Position numbers and translations under genes: made by a program | Shown here: positions 6,369-10,558 of the stretch, in pieces | Layout: each line of letters opens with the position of its first letter | Numbering within the stretch: the first letter of the stretch is position 1 | Notes under the pieces: model-generated | What the model saw: only the letters and a program-made list of their open reading frames with translations | Told to the model about the DNA's origin: nothing | The model's database searches: none | Assembly (NCBI GenBank): GCA_905233835.1 | Contig: CAJOGB010000054.1 | Location: 1 to 10,558, forward strand | Length of the DNA stretch: 10,558 nt | Source of the DNA: an uncultured Lachnospiraceae bacterium | Lineage (GTDB): Bacteria > Bacillota > Clostridia > Lachnospirales > Lachnospiraceae | Direction: 5' to 3'

Positions 6369-7513
6369 ATGGAAAAATTATTATTTACTTCCGAGTCCGT
6401 AACAGAAGGACATCCTGACAAAGTCTGCGATGCGATTTCTGATGCGATTTTGGATGCATGTATGGCACAGGATCCAATGAGCCGTGTTGCTTGTGAGTCT
6501 GCTGCTTGTACCGGATTTGTTCTTGTTACAGGAGAAATCACCACAAAGGCACAGCTTGATATTCCTTCTATCGTACGTGAAACCGTTAACGAAATCGGTT
6601 ATAACGATGCAAAGACCGGATTCGACGGAAACACATGTGCAGTTATGGTAGCACTTGATCAGCAGTCAGCTGATATCGCTATGGGTGTTGATAAGGCATT
6701 AGAGGCAAAAGAGGGATCTTTAAAAGATGATCTTGATACCGGTGCAGGCGATCAGGGTATGATGTTTGGTTATGCAACCAACGAGACTGACGAATACATG
6801 CCGTATCCGATTTCTTTGGGAACGGAACGTTAAAGTATCTTCGTCCGGACGGAAAAACTCAGGTTTCCGTAGAGTATGATGAAAACGGTGCTCCTAAGAG
6901 ATTAGAGGCTGTCGTTCTTTCTACTCAGCATGATGAGGATGTAACTCAGGAACAGATTCATGAAGACATTAAGAAGTATGTCTTTGATCCGGTTCTTCCG
7001 AAGGAATTAATCGATGATAAGACACGTTTCTACATCAACCCAACCGGCCGTTTCGTTATCGGTGGACCTCACGGTGATGCAGGTCTTACAGGAAGAAAGA
7101 TCATCGTTGATACTTACGGTGGTATGGCTCGTCATGGCGGCGGTGCTTTCTCTGGAAAGGACTGCACAAAGGTAGACCGTTCCGCAGCTTATGCAGCTCG
7201 TTACGTTGCAAAGAACTTAGTTGCTGCAGGTCTTGCTGATAAGTGCGAAATCCAGCTTTCTTACGCTATCGGTGTTGCTGAACCGACTTCTATTAACGTA
7301 GATACTTTCGGAACAGGAAAGTTAGACAGCGAGAAGCTTGTTGAGATCGTTCGTGAGAACTTCGATCTTCGCCCTGCAGGAATCATCAAGATGCTTGATC
7401 TTCGTCGTCCGATCTACAAGCAGACCGCTGCTTACGGACATTTCGGAAGAAACGATTTGAACCTTCCTTGGGAAGCGCTTGATAAGGTTTCTGATTTGAA
7501 AAAATATTTGTAA
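6369..7513 (+). pseudogene. metK: S-adenosylmethionine synthetase, interrupted by an internal deletion and frameshift
   Basis: MetK makes SAM from methionine and ATP in the cytoplasm as a tetramer. The first part (6369-6818, 150 residues) begins MEKLLFTSESVTEGHPDKVC and contains the ATP signature GAGDQGMMFGYA (125-136). It then runs out of homology after PISL and hits TAA at 6831-6833. The homologous frame resumes at 6824 with GTLKYLRPDGKTQ and continues 229 residues through GGGAFSGKD to the normal C-terminus ending at 7513. Family members have about 14 residues between PISL and GTL, but only five bases (GGAAC) remain here, so some 37 bases are missing. GGAAC is immediately repeated at 6824-6828. 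With those residues restored the protein would be ~393 aa, the normal size. ATG 6369 follows AAAGGA; an in-frame ATG at 6342 is less likely. Regulation is by the SAM riboswitch. metK is usually essential, so an assembly error or a second copy should be suspected. Confidence 0.9.
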
Positions 7514-7525
7514 GATAGCATATTA

Positions 7526-7534
7526 TGTTATAAT
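7526..7534 (+). promoter_or_regulatory. Perfect extended -10 just ahead of the metK terminator
   Basis: TG-T-TATAAT is a full-consensus extended -10. Initiation would fall near 7541, inside the 5' arm of the metK terminator, so such transcripts would lose part of that stem. This is a candidate promoter for the two-component genes, since none is evident between 7571 and 7604. The -35 is poor (TTGTAA with a 15-base spacer). Confidence 0.35.
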
Positions 7535-7538
7535 TAAG

Positions 7539-7570
7539 GCCGTAGGGGGTTCGCCCTTACGGCTTTTTTT
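7539..7570 (+). terminator. Intrinsic terminator after metK
   Basis: GCCGTAGGGG pairs with CCCTTACGGC (one G-T pair) around a GTTCG loop and is followed by seven T at 7564-7570. It lies 25 bases after the metK stop and separates metK from the two-component genes. Confidence 0.92.
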
Positions 7571-7604
7571 GTAGTCAAAGTTTGGTAATGAGGATTGTTC
7601 GCTT

Positions 7605-8650
7605 ATGAAACTTCGGGATCGACTTATCATATCTTTTTTCATTATATTATTTGTTCCGATTTTGATGTTTGCGGGAGTGACTCTGGTAGCGGCCAGATTT
7701 CACGGAGAAAATATTTTCGGATTTATTACTCCGGATATCGGCTCTTCCATGATTGTTATTTTGTTTTTTACGGCGGTGATTTTAATTGCCTGGATTTACG
7801 GCAGTATTGTACATCGCATCAATCAGTTAAAAAACATCGCGGAAAACATGAAAGAAGGAAACTTGGATGTTCAAATCGATACCCGCGGTGAGGATGAGTT
7901 TTCCGAAGTGGCACAGGCTTTAGAATCCATGCGAGTTCGTTTAAAAGAAAACGCGGTGGAAAAAATCGAAGCAGAGAATAATGAAAAGCAGTTGATTTCC
8001 AACATCGCTCACGATTTAAAAACACCCCTCACCGCCATCCAAGGATATGCGGAAGGCTTAATGGACGGAGTGGCATCCACACCGGAGAAACAACTTTCTT
8101 ACATAAAGACCATCTATAATAAAGCGGGAGAGATGAATACGCTCCTTAACGAGCTTACCATTTATTCAAAGATTGATACGAATCGCATCCCCTATAATTT
8201 TGAAAAGTTAAATCTGTCCGATTTCTTTATGGATTTCATAATATTAAACTAAACTACTATAACGGAGTGGATTCTCAGGTACTTGTAATCGCGGATCCGG
8301 AGCAGTTAAAGCGAGTGATTCATAACATCATTTCAAACTCCGTAAAGTATATGGGAAAGGATTCCGGACTGATACAGATTCGTCTTTTGGATGTGGGAGA
8401 TTTTGTTCAGATTGAAATCGAAGACGACGGAAGAGGAATCGCGGTAAAGGATTTACCCTATATTTTTGATCGAATGTATCGAGGAGACGTGTCACGAAAT
8501 TCTTCCATTCGCGGAAGCGGAATCGGACTTTCCATTGTTCAAAAAATCATTGAAGATCATGGTGGAAAGATTTGGGCAACCAGCAAGGAGAAAGAAGGAA
8601 CCACCATGTATTTTGTATTAAGAAAATACGAGGAAAATTGGGATGAATAA
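7605..8650 (+). pseudogene. Membrane sensor histidine kinase, interrupted by an internal deletion and frameshift
   Basis: The first part (7605-8252) has a transmembrane helix at about 7-29, a short outer loop of ~18 residues, a second helix at 48-68, a HAMP linker (about 68-120) and the dimerisation domain with the phospho-accepting H136 in SNIAHDLKTPLTAIQGY. It stops at TAA 8250-8252 after SDFFMD plus unrelated residues. Homology resumes out of frame at 8240 (NIKLNYYNG, then DSQVLVIADPEQLKRV). It continues through the N box NIISNSVKYM, the G1 box DDGRGIA and the G2 box GSGIGLSIV to the stop at 8650. By comparison with related clostridial kinases, about 12 codons between MD and NIKLN are missing, with five bases (TTCAT) in their place. 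As it stands the catalytic ATP-binding domain is separated from the membrane part. The start follows GAGGA at 7590-7594. The tiny outer loop suggests membrane or cell-envelope sensing. The partner regulator follows with an 8-base overlap. Confidence 0.88.
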
Positions 8651-9332
8651 GATTTTAATTATTGAAGACGAAGAAGCCATTGCACAGTTGGAAAAAGATT
8701 ATTTGGAATTAAGCGGCTATTCCGTGGAAATCGAATCCGACGGAGCGGTGGGCTTGGAAAAGGCATTAAAATACCCTTATGATTTATTGATTTTGGATTT
8801 GATGCTTCCCAGCTTGGACGGCTTTGAAATCTGTCAGCAGATTCGAAAGGAAAAGACCTTGCCCATTTTAATGGTATCTGCCAGAAAGGAAGATATCGAT
8901 AAGATCAGGGGTCTTGGCTTAGGGGCGGATGATTATATTACAAAGCCCTTTTCTCCGGGAGAGTTGGTGGCCAGGGTAAAAGCGCATTTGGCCAGATACG
9001 ATCGCATCGTGGAATCTTTGATGCCGGAAAATGCGGTGATTAAAATCCGCGGAATCAAAATCGATACCCAGTCCAAAGAGGTTTGGGTTTCCAACGAAAA
9101 AAAGAGTTTAACATCCAGAGAATATGATTTACTTGAGTACTTTGTGAAGCATCCCAATCAGGTGCTTTCCAAAGAGGATATCTTTAAAGAACTTTGGAAT
9201 ACGGATGCCATCGGTGATATTACCACCGTAGCGGTTCACGTAAAAAAACTGCGTGAAAAAATAGAGGTAGACCCGGCGAAACCCCAGTACATCGAAACGG
9301 TTTGGGGCATGGGCTACCGCTTTAAAGTTTAA
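8643..9332 (+). CDS. OmpR/PhoB-family response regulator
   Basis: This 229-residue two-domain DNA-binding regulator has a receiver domain (1-118) with the acidic pocket E8-D9, phospho-acceptor D52 in ILDLMLPSLDG, S79 in MVSARKED and K101 in YITKPFSPGEL. The C-terminal winged helix (about 130-229) shows the family pattern LTSREYDLLEYF, VAVHVKKLREKIE and VWGMGYRFKV. It is intact. The ATG overlaps the last eight bases of the histidine kinase gene and is served by GAGGA at 8630-8634 inside that gene, so the two are translationally coupled and are very likely partners. The kinase-first gene order is less common than regulator-first in this family. The target genes are not visible. Confidence 0.95.
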   Translation: MNKILIIEDEEAIAQLEKDYLELSGYSVEIESDGAVGLEKALKYPYDLLILDLMLPSLDGFEICQQIRKEKTLPILMVSARKEDIDKIRGLGLGADDYITKPFSPGELVARVKAHLARYDRIVESLMPENAVIKIRGIKIDTQSKEVWVSNEKKSLTSREYDLLEYFVKHPNQVLSKEDIFKELWNTDAIGDITTVAVHVKKLREKIEVDPAKPQYIETVWGMGYRFKV

Positions 9333-9346
9333 GGGGGAAGGGATAT

Positions 9347-10006
9347 ATGGCAGACTGGGAAATTCTGCACGAGGACGATGAGGTGCTGGTTTGTTACAAG
9401 CCGGCGAACCTTGCAACTCAAAGTGCAAAGCCCATGGAAAAGGACTTGGAGAGTGAACTGAAAAACTATCGCGCAAAAAAGGGAGAGGATCCCTTCATCG
9501 GTGTGGTACATCGATTGGATCAGCCCGTGGAAGGGGTTTTGGTTTTTGCGAAAACAAGAGAAGTGGCAGATACGCTAACAAAGCAGCTTCGTGAAAAAAC
9601 GCTTCAGAAAAAATATTACGCGATTATTACCAGAGGAAACATGCCAAAGGAAGGCGTGTTGGAGGATTATCTTGTAAAGGACGGAAGGAAAAACCGTGCC
9701 ATGGTGGTAAAGCCGGACGACCCTCGCGGAAAGAAGGCCCGTCTTTCTTATCGGGTGGTTTCCGAAGTGGATGATATGCGACTTTTGGATATTACCATTC
9801 AAAGCGGTCGCTTTCATCAGATTCGTGCACAGTTAGCCAGCAGAACCGCACCGATTTTCGGAGATACGAAGTACGGCGGAGTGTCCACGGGACGACCGCT
9901 TTGCTTATGCGCGTATTATTTGAGGTTTATCCATCCGAAAACGGGACAGATGATGGAGTTTGAAATTCATCCAAAAGGCGAGGATTTCTATGACTTGTTG
10001 CCTTGA
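9347..10006 (+). CDS. RluA-family RNA pseudouridine synthase
   Basis: This 219-residue protein isomerises uridine to pseudouridine in RNA. It has the catalytic motif VVHRLDQPVEGVLVFAK with the nucleophilic Asp58, plus SGRFHQIRAQLA (153-164) and the C-terminal CAYYLRFIHPKTG segment, where the sequence LxFxHP is usual. There is no S4 RNA-binding domain at the N-terminus, so it is the short single-domain form. Family members modify 23S rRNA or tRNA; the target site cannot be told from sequence. It starts 14 bases after the response regulator stop with a strong GGGGGAAGGGA site, suggesting it is read from the same transcript, though a functional link is not implied. No terminator separates it from proS. 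Confidence 0.93.
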   Translation: MADWEILHEDDEVLVCYKPANLATQSAKPMEKDLESELKNYRAKKGEDPFIGVVHRLDQPVEGVLVFAKTREVADTLTKQLREKTLQKKYYAIITRGNMPKEGVLEDYLVKDGRKNRAMVVKPDDPRGKKARLSYRVVSEVDDMRLLDITIQSGRFHQIRAQLASRTAPIFGDTKYGGVSTGRPLCLCAYYLRFIHPKTGQMMEFEIHPKGEDFYDLLP

Positions 10007-10032
10007 CAAACATCCCCGCTCTTCACTAGAAT
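10003..10032 (+). promoter_or_regulatory. Promoter for proS, overlapping the upstream stop codon
   Basis: A consensus TTGACA (10003-10008) contains the TGA stop of the pseudouridine synthase gene. After 18 bases comes TAGAAT (10027-10032, five of six). Transcription would start near 10039, leaving a ~30-base leader, too short for the T-box element often found before aminoacyl-tRNA synthetase genes in Firmicutes. Confidence 0.75.
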
Positions 10033-10068
10033 AAGTAAGATTAATTAGAAAGAAAGTAGGAGACAAAC

Positions 10069-10558
10069 ATGGCAAATGACAAAAAACTCGTAGAAGAAAT
10101 TACATCTATGGATGTAGATTTTACGCAGTGGTACACAGACGTTGTAAAAAAATCAGAACTTATGGAATATTCCACCATCAAAGGCTTTATGATTTTAAAG
10201 CCCAACGGTTATGCAATTTGGGAGAATATTCAAAGAGAATTGGATGCCCGATTCAAGGAAAATGATGTAGAAAACGTATATATGCCCATGTTAATCCCCG
10301 AGTCTTTGCTTCAGAAGGAAAAGGATCACGTAGAGGGATTCGCTCCGGAAGTTGCATGGGTAACTCACGGCGGATTAAACGAGCTTCAGGAAAGACTTTG
10401 CATTCGTCCGACCTCCGAAACTCTGTTTTGTGACCTTTATTCCAATATTATTCAGTCTCACAGAGATTTACCGAAGATTTATAACCAGTGGTGTTCAGTG
10501 GTTCGTTGGGAAAAGACTACCCGTCCTTTCCTTCGTTCTTCCGAGTTCTTATGGCAGG
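10069..10558 (+). CDS. proS: Prolyl-tRNA synthetase, N-terminal part (3' end outside window)
   Basis: The frame is open from ATG 10069, six bases after AGGAG (10058-10062), to the window edge, covering 163 codons. The protein is a class II synthetase that charges tRNA-Pro. MDVDFTQWYTDVVKKSELME, followed by STIKGFMILKPNGYAIWENI (motif 1 region with its dimer helix), IRPTSETLFCDLY and VVRWEKTTRPFLRSSEFLWQ (motif 2) match the archaeal/eukaryote-like type of ProRS, found in many clostridia and distinct from the longer bacterial type with an inserted editing domain. The first 163 residues are intact. Confidence 0.95.
   Translation, partial: MANDKKLVEEITSMDVDFTQWYTDVVKKSELMEYSTIKGFMILKPNGYAIWENIQRELDARFKENDVENVYMPMLIPESLLQKEKDHVEGFAPEVAWVTHGGLNELQERLCIRPTSETLFCDLYSNIIQSHRDLPKIYNQWCSVVRWEKTTRPFLRSSEFLWQ

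Noticed and set aside
6819..6836. Programmed ribosomal frameshift joining the two metK parts
   Set aside because: About 14 conserved codons are missing as well as the frame being shifted, and there is no slippery heptamer or strong following structure. A shift alone would not restore a normal protein.
7595..7891. 98-codon plus-strand frame over the histidine kinase start
   Set aside because: Out of frame with a clear transmembrane/HAMP kinase; Cys/Tyr-rich product typical of a shadow frame.

Overview
The window reads as a chromosomal segment from a low-to-moderate GC member of the Firmicutes, most likely a clostridial lineage such as Lachnospiraceae. This is an inference from AGGAGG-type ribosome binding sites, an S-box (SAM-I) riboswitch in front of metK, an HD-GYP protein with an acidic/proline-rich linker, a GH13_18 sucrose-phosphorylase-like enzyme and an archaeal/eukaryote-like type of prolyl-tRNA synthetase. 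No mobile element, CRISPR array, rRNA or tRNA was seen.

Layout, left to right. (1) 2-223 (+): C-terminus of a LacI-family repressor cut by the window edge. (2) 225-911 (-): Sfp-type 4'-phosphopantetheinyl transferase, ending one base from the repressor stop. (3) 974-3284 (+): a two-gene unit of a P-loop kinase (uridine kinase/phosphoribulokinase-like) and a GH13_18 phosphorylase. The upstream LacI-type regulator suggests a sugar or glucoside utilisation module, but the kinase substrate is unknown. (4) 3355-4653 (+): murA with its own promoter, ending in a long hairpin (4695-4765) that can serve as terminator for both convergent genes. (5) 4777-5997 (-): HD-GYP domain protein, a probable c-di-GMP phosphodiesterase. 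(6) 6111-7570 (+): a sigma-A-type promoter, SAM-I riboswitch with intrinsic terminator, then metK and its terminator. (7) 7605-9332 (+): histidine kinase and OmpR-type response regulator, with overlapping ends. (8) 9347-10006 (+): RluA-family pseudouridine synthase. (9) 10069 to the edge (+): start of proS, whose -35 box lies on the stop codon of the previous gene.

The most striking irregularity is that two neighbouring genes, metK and the histidine kinase, are both broken in the same way. Each lacks roughly a dozen codons of conserved sequence in the middle (about 14 in metK, about 12 in the kinase), five leftover bases sit at each junction, and the 3' part lies in the same shifted frame relative to the 5' part. 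Since metK is normally essential, either the organism has another copy or these are assembly/sequencing deletions. The remaining complete genes look intact. I found no clear evidence of a wholly new multi-gene system. The best candidate for new biochemistry is the kinase-phosphorylase pair at 974-3284.
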